A stretch of DNA of 64,000 nucleotides from Silurus meridionalis (Eukaryota > Chordata > Actinopteri > Siluriformes > Siluridae). Below the pieces are notes generated by a model, which saw only the letters and a program-made list of their open reading frames with translations, searched no databases and was not told the DNA's origin. The stretch covers positions 15,378,608 through 15,442,607 of the forward strand of contig NC_060886.1 of assembly GCF_014805685.1 (NCBI RefSeq), given 5' to 3'. Both the position numbers and the translations under genes were made by a program. Shown here piece after piece: positions 21,006-31,819 of this stretch; positions within the stretch are counted from its first letter, which is position 1; every line of letters begins with the position of its first letter.

Positions 21006-22620
21006 CAGTGCCCTCCACAATTATTGGCACCCCTGTTTAAGATGTAGTCGTGGACTTCTAAAAATTCTCCTTTTTTTTAAAACAACATAGAACCCAAATG
21101 CAAAAAAAGAGAAAAATCCAACCTTTCATTTAAGTACATAACTTTGGTGGTAAAAAAAACCCTTACATTTAGAAAAAAAAAAAACTTGAAATCATGTGTC
21201 CCACAATTATTGGCACCCCTAACAATTCCTCTGAAAAAATGTAATTGTTTTTTTTTTTATATATATATTTTTCTGTAGTTGCTAAGGTTGGTCAGGGTAT
21301 CTAGGGACTTTTAATTAGTAATTCATGATTTCCTGTTTCCCTGGGGTATAAATATGACGTGACACAGAGGCCTAATTCTCTTACCCATTTGTCAACATGG
21401 CAAAGACAAGAGAACACACCATTCAAGTAAGGCAGATGTGTGTCAACCTTCATAGGTCAGGCAATTGCTACAAGAAAATAGCCACTCGCCTTAACTTGCC
21501 AGTATCTACAGTCAGAGGAATCATTAAGAAGTTTAAAACAACTGGAACAGTGACAAACAAGGCTGGAAGAGGTCCCAAGTTTATCTTGCCACAACGCACA
21601 GTGAGGAGGATGGTAAGAGAAGTAAAAAAATTTCCCAAGCTCACCGTCACAGAATTGCATCAAAGAGTGGCATCTTGGGGTCACAGAGTCTCCAAAACAA
21701 CCATCAGACGCTCTCTACATGCCAACAAGCTGTTTGGGAGACATGCAAGGAAAAAGCCTTTTCTCACTAACACTCACAAACGTAAACGTCTGGAGTTTGC
21801 TAAGCGGTACTGGGACTTCAACTGGGATCATGTGCTTTGGTCAGATGAGACTAAGATTGAGCTTTTTGGCAACAAACACTCTAAGTGGGTCTGGCGTAAA
21901 ACAAAAGATGAGTATGCCGAAAAGCACCTCATGCCCACCGTGAAGTATGGTGGAGGATCTGTGATGCTGTGGGCCTGTTTCTCTTCCAAAGGCCCTGGGA
22001 ACCTTGTTAGGGTGCATGGCATTATGAACGCTTTGAAGTACCAGGATATTTTAAATAAAAACCTGATGGCCTCTGCCAGAAAGCTGAAGATGGGTCGTCA
22101 TTGGGTCTTTCAGCAGGATAATGATCCAAAACATGTGGCAAAATCTACACAAAAGTGGTTCAGCAGTCACAAACTCAAGGTCCTCCCATGGCCATCTCAG
22201 TCCCCAGACCTCAACCCAATCGAAAACCTGTGGGGCGAGCTAAAGAGAAGAGTGCATAAGAGAGGACCCAGGACACTGGATGATCTAGAAAGATTGTGCA
22301 AAGAAGAATGTATAAAAATCCCTCTCTCTGTGTTCTCCAATCTTGTGAAATGTTATAGGAGGAGATTAAGTGCTGTCTTGTTGGCAAAAGGAGGTTGTAC
22401 AAAGTATTAACATCAGGGGTGCCAATAATTGTGGCACACATGATTTCAAGTTTTTTTTTTCTAAATGTGTGATTTTTACCACCAAAGTAATGTACTTAAA
22501 TAAAAGGTTGGATTTTCTCTTTTTGCATTTGGGTTCTATGTTGTTTAAAAAAAAAGGAGAATTTTTTGAAGTCCACGACCACATCTTAAACAGGGGTGCC
22601 AATAATTGTGGAGGGCACTG
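21006..22620 (+). mobile_element. Structurally complete Tc1-like transposon with IR/DR ends
   Basis: The ends begin CAGTGCCCTCCACAATTATT and are flanked by TA on both sides (21004-21005, 22621-22622). The inverted ends are about 215 bp. Each carries the motif CACAATTATTGGCACCCCT twice, at the outer tip and about 185 bp further in (inner copy 21202-21220; right inner copy from 22414). This is the inverted-repeat/direct-repeat layout of Sleeping Beauty-class elements. It encloses one intact transposase frame and lies between the jam2 relic and mettl21c. Confidence 0.96.
21397..22410 (+). CDS. Tc1-like transposase, intact
   Basis: This 337-residue transposase, close to the family's usual 340, would excise and insert its own element at TA sites. 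The start MAKTREHTIQVRQM is the usual family start. The N-terminal paired-like helix-turn-helix DNA-binding part (about 1-110) includes IATRLNLPVSTVRGIIKKF and a GRGPK hinge with basic residues. The catalytic DDE domain keeps all three acidic residues: Asp in HVLWSDETKIELFG (about residue 151), Asp in FQQDNDPKHVAKST (about 242) and Glu in [15 protein letters not shown] (about 279). It ends CTKY. There is no internal stop or frameshift, unlike the other two Tc1 copies in this window. Confidence 0.96.
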   Translation: MAKTREHTIQVRQMCVNLHRSGNCYKKIATRLNLPVSTVRGIIKKFKTTGTVTNKAGRGPKFILPQRTVRRMVREVKKFPKLTVTELHQRVASWGHRVSKTTIRRSLHANKLFGRHARKKPFLTNTHKRKRLEFAKRYWDFNWDHVLWSDETKIELFGNKHSKWVWRKTKDEYAEKHLMPTVKYGGGSVMLWACFSSKGPGNLVRVHGIMNALKYQDILNKNLMASARKLKMGRHWVFQQDNDPKHVAKSTQKWFSSHKLKVLPWPSQSPDLNPIENLWGELKRRVHKRGPRTLDDLERLCKEECIKIPLSVFSNLVKCYRRRLSAVLLAKGGCTKY

Positions 22621-22622
22621 TA

Positions 22623-25470
22623 CATTTATATGAAATAATTTTACAGGATCAAATAAAACTAACAAAACATTAACATTTTACTTTAGTATACTATGTGGCC
22701 TGTGTGTGTTTATTTTACTGTATACTGTATGGATATCATGAGGACATCTTTGGCTGTTTATAAGGCTTGGAGGTATAAACTAAACCTAATTACTGACCTG
22801 GGTATCAAATTAAATTATTATAAAAGGGGGTGTAGTGAGTTATCATGCCTGTACTTGAGTGTCATTTTACACATTTATGCACAAAAATCATCTTTATTGT
22901 GTCTGCAGTGGTTAAAGGTCTGCCTATTCAACACTGGGACTGCAATCTGGAAAGCCTGGAGAATGATAGAAGCTCTCTATTTGGATACCTGCTACCTGAT
23001 TAAGGTCATGTGGTGCAGGAGGATCCGAAATCTGGTCAGTGAAGAGTCACCTGTGCAGGAACAAGCAACAGGATCTAAATTTGTGCAAGAGAATGGGTCC
23101 CATTAAGCAAAAAGTCTAGTGGCACATGTGTCTCTTGGCAAGCAAGAGAAATGAATGCTGATTAAACCCTTGTACAGTTTTAGATAGGGAAGGTGAGTAA
23201 ACAGTAGGCTTACAAATCAATTTATGGTCACCCAATCTACTATAGTAAGATGTTAAACATGGCAAACGTTTTTAGGAAATAATAATTGGAACATTTGAGC
23301 TGAATTTCTGCACAGCTGAATGCTGATTCATCAATATAAATGCTGGTTGTCGTATGCCCACAGAGGGGCAGCTTTGTAAAGGCATTAATGGCAGACTTTA
23401 CCGGTTCTTTAGAGAACCTATGGATGGCCTAGGATGCAAAGATATCACTGGTTGTCTATAATATTATAGAACATAAACCAGATTTTGAATTGTAATTTAG
23501 CTTCTAAAAATCAATTATATTTTATTAAGGACTGCTTAAACATTTTATAATGAATTTAATATTGCCTCTTTTAAATCAGCTCTGCTGCCAGAATAAAATG
23601 TGGAAAACTGTGTTTAGTTACTGAGTAAGCACTGACTTAAACATAAACAGCAAGCAGAATAAGGCATATACTATCTCCATCATTAAAATTTATTTAGCTC
23701 AATAGATAAACCACAAACACACCAATAACCATCTTTATACTTACGCTGTTGCCTATTATAATGGCACTTGTCAATTTGAATATGAAATCAATGTTTTCTC
23801 TGTTGAAGTGTTCTTCCTTCAGCTTATCATCCCCATTGTAATGTTTATTTTCAGGCAACTCAAAGTTCAGTGACATGCCATGTTGGGACCTGGGAGCTTA
23901 CATCTGCTCCTATCTTCTCTGAAAGTCGGGTAGCTATTAATTAAGCTTTTCACCTGCCTTATTTTGTATTACAAAGCTACAACTTGTTTAAGATGTGTTT
24001 TCTGTTTTATTGGCAGAAGGAAAATGTTGAAACACTTCACAAGGATGAATTGCAATAATCAGATCGTAAAACCATCTTCTGCATTTACTTTGTATATACA
24101 CAAACAACATTAAAGAAACGCTATACATGTTATTGACATCATATTTATTTTATCCAAACTGATTTATAATGCAATATATGGACTCAAATAAATTTACGTA
24201 CACAATTGTAAACGTTAACAACCTAATTATCTACATAGCCACCTGGACAATCACTGCACTATTATGACATGGGCCAGTATGTACTGTCTTCTATGCTGGA
24301 TCATTTTGCTCTGTTAGTTGTGATCATGTTTCTATTCGTTCATGTCTGTTTATGCACTGTTTTACACTGCAGTGCGTTGTTTATGCACTTGCTGTGCAGT
24401 ACCTGTAAGTTAATTGTGCACTGTTGCTCTATTCTAAACTGGAAACAAATTCCTCGTATGCTCAGACATACTTGGCCACTAAAGCGGATTCTAATAAGGT
24501 TAAATCACCTTTATAAAGAGATATGTACTTTATACAGTCATTCTTTTTGCTATATTTGGTAATATCTATGACAGGGTGACACAAATACTTGAAAATAAAA
24601 ATATATTATGATGAGATTAAGTCTAATATCATATCAGGTATATTAACAAATTGTAAACAACATTGTAAGTAATTGTTGAGTCTTTGAATGAGTCTGTGAT
24701 TTTTTCCCGAAATTTGTTGGTCAGTCATGAAATGGACAGTGAAAGTTAGAGAGTTGGGTGATATTGAAGATTTTTCTTTTTGTGTATTGACTACACAGTT
24801 ATAAAAGTCATCAGGGAAATATGGGGATTTACATAAATCCCAGTACCTATTTTTTACGCCTGCTGAAAGGAGATAAATAACTCTAGTACCCACAATGGTA
24901 AATGCCAAAGCTTTGCTTACTGTATCAAAAAGGCTTTAGAACAAGCAGTGGTTCTATGCCAGTATGTCTCAACACCTGGGATGCTCATTTTCCATCCCCT
25001 CACCCTGTCCAGAATTCCTCTTTCTACACGCCATCTGCAGGATAATTAGACAGCCAACTGGTCCGACCAGAGCATTTGTTCTGAGACCAGCAGTCTCCTC
25101 TGTTAATCGTCATGATTTAGACCATGTATCATCACTGCTGAAACACATCACTTCTATTATCAGTATCAGAGGTTAAGTTGATATGCTGTGGAGAGTTTTG
25201 CTTTTGTGGGTGTGATAGGGAGGTCAAGTGTTAATGAAATTAGCAGATTCATTAAGGCAAGGCTTTTATGTAAACTCAATGCTATCAAAGTATTGCAAGA
25301 GGCTTTTGCCATCCTTTCTCAATTTACCATTACACACAAACATGGGTATAAATTAAACCACAAGTAAATGGTTCATCCCTTGTGATTAAGTGGTTTTATA
25401 ATCTACTGCAGCTTCCACACTTCCACACAGCTTCCAGACTCACAGTACATATACAACATATGCAGATACA

Positions 25471-25527
<57 letters not shown>

Positions 25528-26104
25528 TATGTTTGCAGAACTATGAATACAAATGTCAGTGTATGAATAAATAATGTTCTCTGTAGCATTTGTTTTTCCT
25601 GCAAATATCATGTTGCTATGTATGGAATGTGCACACTATGCAATCTAAGCACTGCACTAAACTGAAACTGGAAAGTTTGGAGTTAATCTGGATCGACAAA
25701 CAACCCAAATGCAGATTAAAGCAGATCAGACAGCTGCCTATTGCTCCATCATAACTGACTGCATTTATATCCATATTGGGTCGTTACATTGCCTTTGTAC
25801 AAAGTGCAGATTAGTGGTTAAGCACTCAGGACTGATCATTTTACAACTGATTGTCCAGCAGCCCAGTTTTTCTTATTGTTGGCTGATGCTGTTTGGCAGA
25901 TCAGTTTACATATACATTTTTATATACATTTATGGCTTTTGGCAGACACCATATCCAGGACTTTTCCTTATTCAGTGCTTTAAAGTCCCCATCAATAAAT
26001 ACATCATAATACTGGTTCATGGGGTCACAGACTAAAAATACCTCCTGCCCTAAAACTAATAGTATAGGTAATATAGTAAGAACAGCACATACAAAACCTT
26101 GACT
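22623..26104. other. Intergenic; one unexplained frame and a TA microsatellite
   Basis: No gene is supported. A 137-codon plus-strand frame ends at 23106; its 3' part follows a TCTGCAG acceptor-like site near 22908 and reads WLKVCLFNTGTAIWKAWRM, with no family recognised. A TA run lies at 25471-25524. A short SINE-like fragment with TTTTGGCAGACACCATATCC lies near 25937. Confidence 0.5.
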
Positions 26105-26380
26105 GGCAGTCAAGTCAAGTTTATTTCTATAACGCTTTTCACAACAGACATTGTCTCAAAGCAGCTTTACAGAAATCAACAGTCAAGGTGAATGATATGT
26201 ATTTATCCCTGATGAGCAGCCGTGGTGACTGTGGCAAGGAAAAACTTCCTTAGATATTATGAGGAAGAAACCTTGAGAGGAACCAGACTCAAAAGGGGAA
26301 CCCATCCTCATTTGGGTGACATCAAGAGTTGGATCATAAATCTTTCAACAATACAGAACACTGGAGAAAGAGAACTAACA
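26105..26380 (+). repeat. Dispersed family-R repeat, forward copy
   Basis: It begins CAAGTCAAGTTTATTTCTAT and contains CACAACAGACATTGTCTCAA, CCCTGATGAGCAGCC and GAGGAAGAAACCTTGAGAGG. The same blocks in the same order occur at 61970-62215, and the reverse complement at 17375-17630 and 42868-42968. No protein-coding frame is convincing, so it is a non-coding interspersed element. Confidence 0.85.
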
Positions 26381-28286
26381 TGAGCACTGGATGATAAGAT
26401 TATAAGTAATGTTCTTTCTACAGTCTTATACAGTCTTTATGGTTATAAAACTAGAAGCTACTGAGCAACTCATAAAATAGCTCAACATTTGTCATCATCA
26501 CAGATCCAGCATCAGCTTCTCCATGCCAGAGCTTTTAAACACTCCAGGAGGTCCAATGTCAAATCTCCACACATGTAGTGGGATCCAATTGGCACTGGTA
26601 CGTCCCTAGATGGTTCGGGATGTTTGCGAGTTCGGCATCTACTTCTTCAAAGGTCCATAATCTTCATGAGGTGGGACGTGACTGGAGCTGGCCAAACCTC
26701 AGGATGCCTCGGGATGGGGAGAGAAAGAGAAGCAGTGGAGAGAAATTAGCATGGCTGCTGTTCATGATATTAACAGCACAAGTTGATAATGTGCATGTGA
26801 TCAGATGTACTGAAGCACAAGGTTGTGATGTGAGACGTATGTTATGTGTAGGCTTTGCTAAAAAAAAAATACGTTTTTAATACGCACTTAGTCTGTTATA
26901 CAAAAGAAATGAAGCATAACTAAGCCTATTTGTTTTATTTTGTTTTCTAGGCATAATCTGTAAGCATACTGCTGAAGAATTGATATGTGCATGAGCCACA
27001 GAATCCAGGTTTCAGCAGCACTGCAACACACACCTCTGTCTTATTGTAATTGTGATAACTTTCAACTTAATGATATTCACTTATTTATTTAAGTGCAGCA
27101 TTTTGGTTCATATTAAGAGAGAAAAACCTCTACCACACTCAGTCACTGTTTAAAATTGTATGATTTTTGTATTTAATTAGACATTTGTTTCTAATGAAGA
27201 TACAAATTGCTAACCAGAAGACTACTTACTGTTCTGTAAACCTGTGAGCTAGTTTAGTTGTTATAAATTACTTCATGAATGACTTTGACTTTATAAATGA
27301 CTAACTTTACTTTTTACAAATATAGGAGAACAGAATATCTTGTCATTAGACTTTGTGTACATGTGAATGAAGAAATGTGATACATTACAGAAGCCTTGAA
27401 AAATAGAGATTCTATGAAACCATATAACAAAAAGCTAAGCAAAATGTAAATTCCTGACAATGGTTAACAACAAAAATACAACCAGGGGTAGTTAATCTTT
27501 TTTTTTTTTTTATACACAGAGGGATCAATAAATCCACACTCTACCTGGAGATCTGCAGCAGTGGGCTGCTCTATTCACCCCTCTTCTTTCTCTTTAATAC
27601 AAAGTGCCTCTTATAATTAGCTCAGTGATTCCATGGGTGAAACACGAGAGATAATGCAGCTTTATAAACTCAGCCATGACCAAATGATGCCACCGTTCAA
27701 GGAGAACAACCATTTAAACTGGACTGCAAGAGCACAGATTCCTGCAAAGGACTGACAGATACAACTAAAAAGTAAGCAGGAAAAATGCACTTTAACATAA
27801 AATATAACACAAAACAGTGGGAATCAATGTTGTTTTGTTTTTGATACTATTTTTAAATGATAAACTTGGCATGTCATTATGCTGTATATGAATTCCATTT
27901 TGTGTTGGAAATAAAATATGTAAATATGGAGATGCTCAGCACATAGGCTGTTGAAAAACCACCAGCTTCTTTTTTTTTACTTGTGAAAAAACCATGAATA
28001 ATGTCTGCTTGCAACAGTTTTTGAAACGTGGCCTTGGGTGGAGGAGATACCTGAAGTGTACTCAATTATGGCAACAGGTGGAAGACAAACCATTCAAATT
28101 CTGCAAAAGAACAGAAGTACTAAGCAACCAGACCACATCAAACCTCAGCCAAACATCACACTTGAGAGCAAGTGAAAAACAATATTATGGGACAAAATAC
28201 AATAATTTCCATTGATTTAATAAGAATTTCGAGGTGTATATTAGGAGTATGATGCTTATTGCTATTGATATACTACTTTGTCGCAG
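26381..28286. other. Intergenic, upstream of mettl21c
   Basis: No gene is supported. A possible upstream exon of mettl21c might start at the ATG near 27634 (MGETREIMQLYK), but it reaches a stop after about 40 codons and no splice link could be shown. Confidence 0.45.
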
Positions 28287-29512
28287 AGCAATTGGACAGC
28301 AAATCAAAGGCTGGAAAAACACTGGAGATGCAGAAATCCTGGGAGTCAAGCATCTTCTACTCACTAATAGTAGAAAGGTTTTGTTTTGGTGGCCATGATA
28401 TCAGCATCCGTGAATCGTTTGATTCATATGGTGCCCTTGTCTGGCCTGGGGTGAGAGCTGACACATGAATAAAAACATGACTGAAAGATTAGTATTTCAA
28501 AAAAGTGATTGTGTATAATGTGTGTTTAGGCAGTGGCTCTCTGCAGCTACCTGGAAGCAAATCATAAGCATGTCAGTCTGCTAGATAAGGCAGTGCTGGA
28601 GCTAGGAGCAGGAACTGGTCTGGTGTCCATCGTGGCCTGTCTAATGGGTGAGTAATCCACTGAAGAAAAAGTGGCACAATTAGAACCAAAGATACATAAC
28701 TGAGATATAACATACAAAAATAAAATCTGCCACAGTTGGAAAATAAAATTGACATAAAAGGCAATAGCATGAATAAAATACTCTTACGCATAATGAGGCA
28801 AAGAAAACCAACTTCTTAATGAGGTTTTTTAAACTGTGTTGATTCTAGGTGCATGGGTGACAGCCACAGATATGCCTGGCATCCTGGACAATCTGAACTT
28901 CAATCTCTCACGCAACACACAGGGCCGCTGCAGGTACACACCCCAGGTGGCCCAGCTGATCTGGGGGGAAGTCCTGGACAATACTTTTCCCAGTTCGATC
29001 TATAACTATGACTACATCCTATGTGCAGATGTTGTTTATTACCACCACTGTCTGGATGATCTGTTATTTACTATGAAGCACTTTTGCAAACGTGGAACAA
29101 CTCTGCTATGGGCCAACAAGGTCTGTACTCGATAGGAAAAAGATCACGTAAACAGAAATGGAAAAATGTCATTAGTGAAATATCTGAATTGTAGAATTCC
29201 ATTAACCAATATACATTTTGGTTGCTTGTCACTTGTGTCAAATAGCAAATCTGCTCTTGTCTAACATACAACTCAAAATTAAAAGCACACAAGCAGATAT
29301 GAGATTCCTGTGAGCATGTACACATTGCAGTGCCATCACAATATGCATTATGTAATAATGTTGCTCATCAGATTTCTGTCTAATTTTAACAGATCCGCTT
29401 CCCCTCAGACCTGAATTTTATTGAAAACTTCAAGAAGGCCTTCAATACCACACTGCTTGTGGAGCTTCCAGATGAGATGGTGCAAATCTACCAGGCCACA
29501 GCAAAGGAGTGA
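28287..29512 (+). CDS. mettl21c: METTL21-family lysine methyltransferase (mettl21c-like)
   Basis: Seven-beta-strand S-adenosylmethionine-dependent protein-lysine methyltransferase. Exons 28287-28450, 28530-28647, 28849-29120, 29393-29512 have consistent phases and GT-AG borders. The first in-frame ATG is 28328, giving 210 residues, shorter than METTL21C (about 264), so an upstream coding exon may be missing from this model. Visible: RFCFGGHDISIRES and SYGALVWPG before the fold; SAM-binding motif I in VLELGAGTGLVSIV; TDMP; and the family DVVYYHH ([D/E]xxY-type) motif. The C-terminal LLWANKIRF and TTLLVELP agree better with METTL21C than METTL21E. The family is muscle-associated in mammals; nothing here shows expression. 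Confidence 0.85.
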
Positions 29513-31819
29513 ATGTGAGAAGACCCCAGGAACAAAAAAACAGAAAATGAAATAGAAAACAAAACTAGATTTAAAAACAATTTTACAAAAAAAATTTACA
29601 TTTCCACTACAAAGGTTTATATGAATGAATACTTAAAAACATCACAAAGAATTACTGCTATTTAATATTACAAAATATCTCAAATATCAACTTTTCTGTG
29701 CATAAAACACAAAGTTATGGATCATTAAAAAAGATTCTAGATAAATACACATTAAAATATAACTCATAATATTGATTGCCATATTATCTTGTTGAAGCTG
29801 AAATTGGGCATAGCAACAAAGTGCACATATGGCGGGTGACCTAGCTGGTGTGGCTGCACATTGATAGCAAAAACACATTTACAATCTTTGTTATATTAAA
29901 CCAATGAAAAGGCTATAAAACTACACGGTAGCTCACTGGACGTCAGTCTTCTGCATGGAAAGTTGTGAGCTCAAACCCTAGCTCGAGTGAGCTGTCACTG
30001 CTAGGCCTTTGAGCCCTTAACCGCATAAACGAGCTAATTCTAAGCGAAATGTAACACTGTTGATGTGCTGAAATGCTAAGCTATCTAAACTGCGTATGTC
30101 CTTTCATTCCAAGTTTCGGTCATAAAATTGTCCACTTTAGGGTCACCCTGTTATGTGGATTTCCTCTGTGCTTCATTTATTTAGAGGTCAAGAGAAAGAG
30201 CCGTACCCTGCAATTATGCAGAAACTTTGTTTTGAACATGCCTGCAGCATGTAATTACCCCTCTGACGGGAGTCTTATGACATCCAAGAATTGTGCTGGT
30301 GTTATGATAATTGGACATCATTCCGCATGGACCTAATCACCAAATTTGCATTGAATGAAATACAATATAACGTTGAGAGACTGCAGTGGGAAAAAACAAA
30401 ACCCTGCACTCTCTTTTGAGCAACACGTACATCAGAGGCAATTTTGAAGCTCACAGTGCCACCTTGAGGCATAAACTAGCAAGTGCATTCTAAAAGAACT
30501 GCTAATAATGACTTACTGCCTTGATGTCAAATTCTTTGCTGCAAGCTATATTATCTAAAAATGTTAATTTATTTTATTAAAAAAATAAATAAATAAATAA
30601 ACCTTAACCATTCTTTGCCAATTGGAATACCTGACTATGGACTTCAGTGTTTTTATGTAAATACCATAAGAAATATATACTCAAATACACACACATTTTA
30701 CCAATAAACCAATAACCACTTTGAGTTCAATGTTTTTAAAACATTATATTTTAATTTCCAAACTTATATTAGATTACAGAAAAGTTAATTTTGTGGAGTC
30801 AGTACAACAGTTCTTTTTTTTTTTCCAGGGGAATCCAAAAAATATATTTATACCATACTTAGATAATAATCATACATACGCCGTAGTGTTACTGACTTGG
30901 AATCTGGAAAGGAAATGAGAAACTAATCTTCAGAGGTTTGATTTCCTATAAATTCCATTGGATAATAAAGTTTCTCTGATTTCCTGATGACTGTCAGTTG
31001 TAAAACACAAAGAGGGAACAACAGGAGAGGTTCACCTCTAAACCTCACACAACAAAAAAAAAAAAAAGAAGAAGGCTGTTCAACAGAGCTCCCTACAACA
31101 GCTGCCCACAGAATAACAGGAAGCCACACACACGCGCACACAAACTCTTGCACTCGCTCACACACACACGGAAAAGATCTAAAAAAAAAAAAAAAATAAG
31201 CCATTAATTCCTCCAATCTTACAAAAAGTGACCATACATCCAAAGACTTGCCCCAATGGGGCAAAATGGTAAGCTGGCTCTGCCGATTCTTTGCCCCTAC
31301 AGTCTAGGAGGTGGCAGCCATCTGAATCTTCAGAATTAGCCAGCATGTTAAAAAAAAAAAAAAAAAAAAAACAATTGTTCAAAAGCAGATAGCCTAACTA
31401 TGTTATACAGAGGTCACACTACACATTCTCCAACAGCAGGTGGATGTCTGGCTGAGAGGAGGGTTCTTTTGTAAGTCATGCTAATTCCAGCAGATGCTGG
31501 ATGGCATAGTGCTACGACTTCAAAGTCCCGTTAAGTCTTTTTTTTTTTTTTTCGTTTGTTTTTTGTGAAAACTAGAGCTATAAGGACCAAATATCTGCAC
31601 TAGCATGGTGTTGTGATTTAACAGCCTAAGCCATACAGCAGAAAGGGCTGGAATGAAATCAACACACCCCTTTAAAGCCCATGCTTCTCAATGCCCTTCA
31701 CAATAAAAAGAGAGAGAGGGGAAATTTAAAGGTGTGCTAGTAGCAGACAAGGAAAGGGAACTTGTGTATACAATAACCCCATGAATATAGCTGTTGAAAG
31801 AAGTGTGGCCTGAGAAATG
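29513..31819. other. Intergenic between mettl21c and tfdp1; SINE-like piece and homopolymers
   Basis: This holds both 3' untranslated regions (convergent genes). The part near 30920-31819 is next to the tfdp1 stop and carries several A/T homopolymers (31052, 31180, 31348, 31539). No other gene is seen. Confidence 0.5.
29915..30060 (+). repeat. tRNA-derived SINE-like fragment
   Basis: The block GGTAGCTCACTGGACGTCAG, then GTTGTGAGCTCAAACCC and GAGCCCTTAACC, resembles fish tRNA-head SINEs with box-A- and box-B-like parts. The ends are not defined. Confidence 0.5.
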
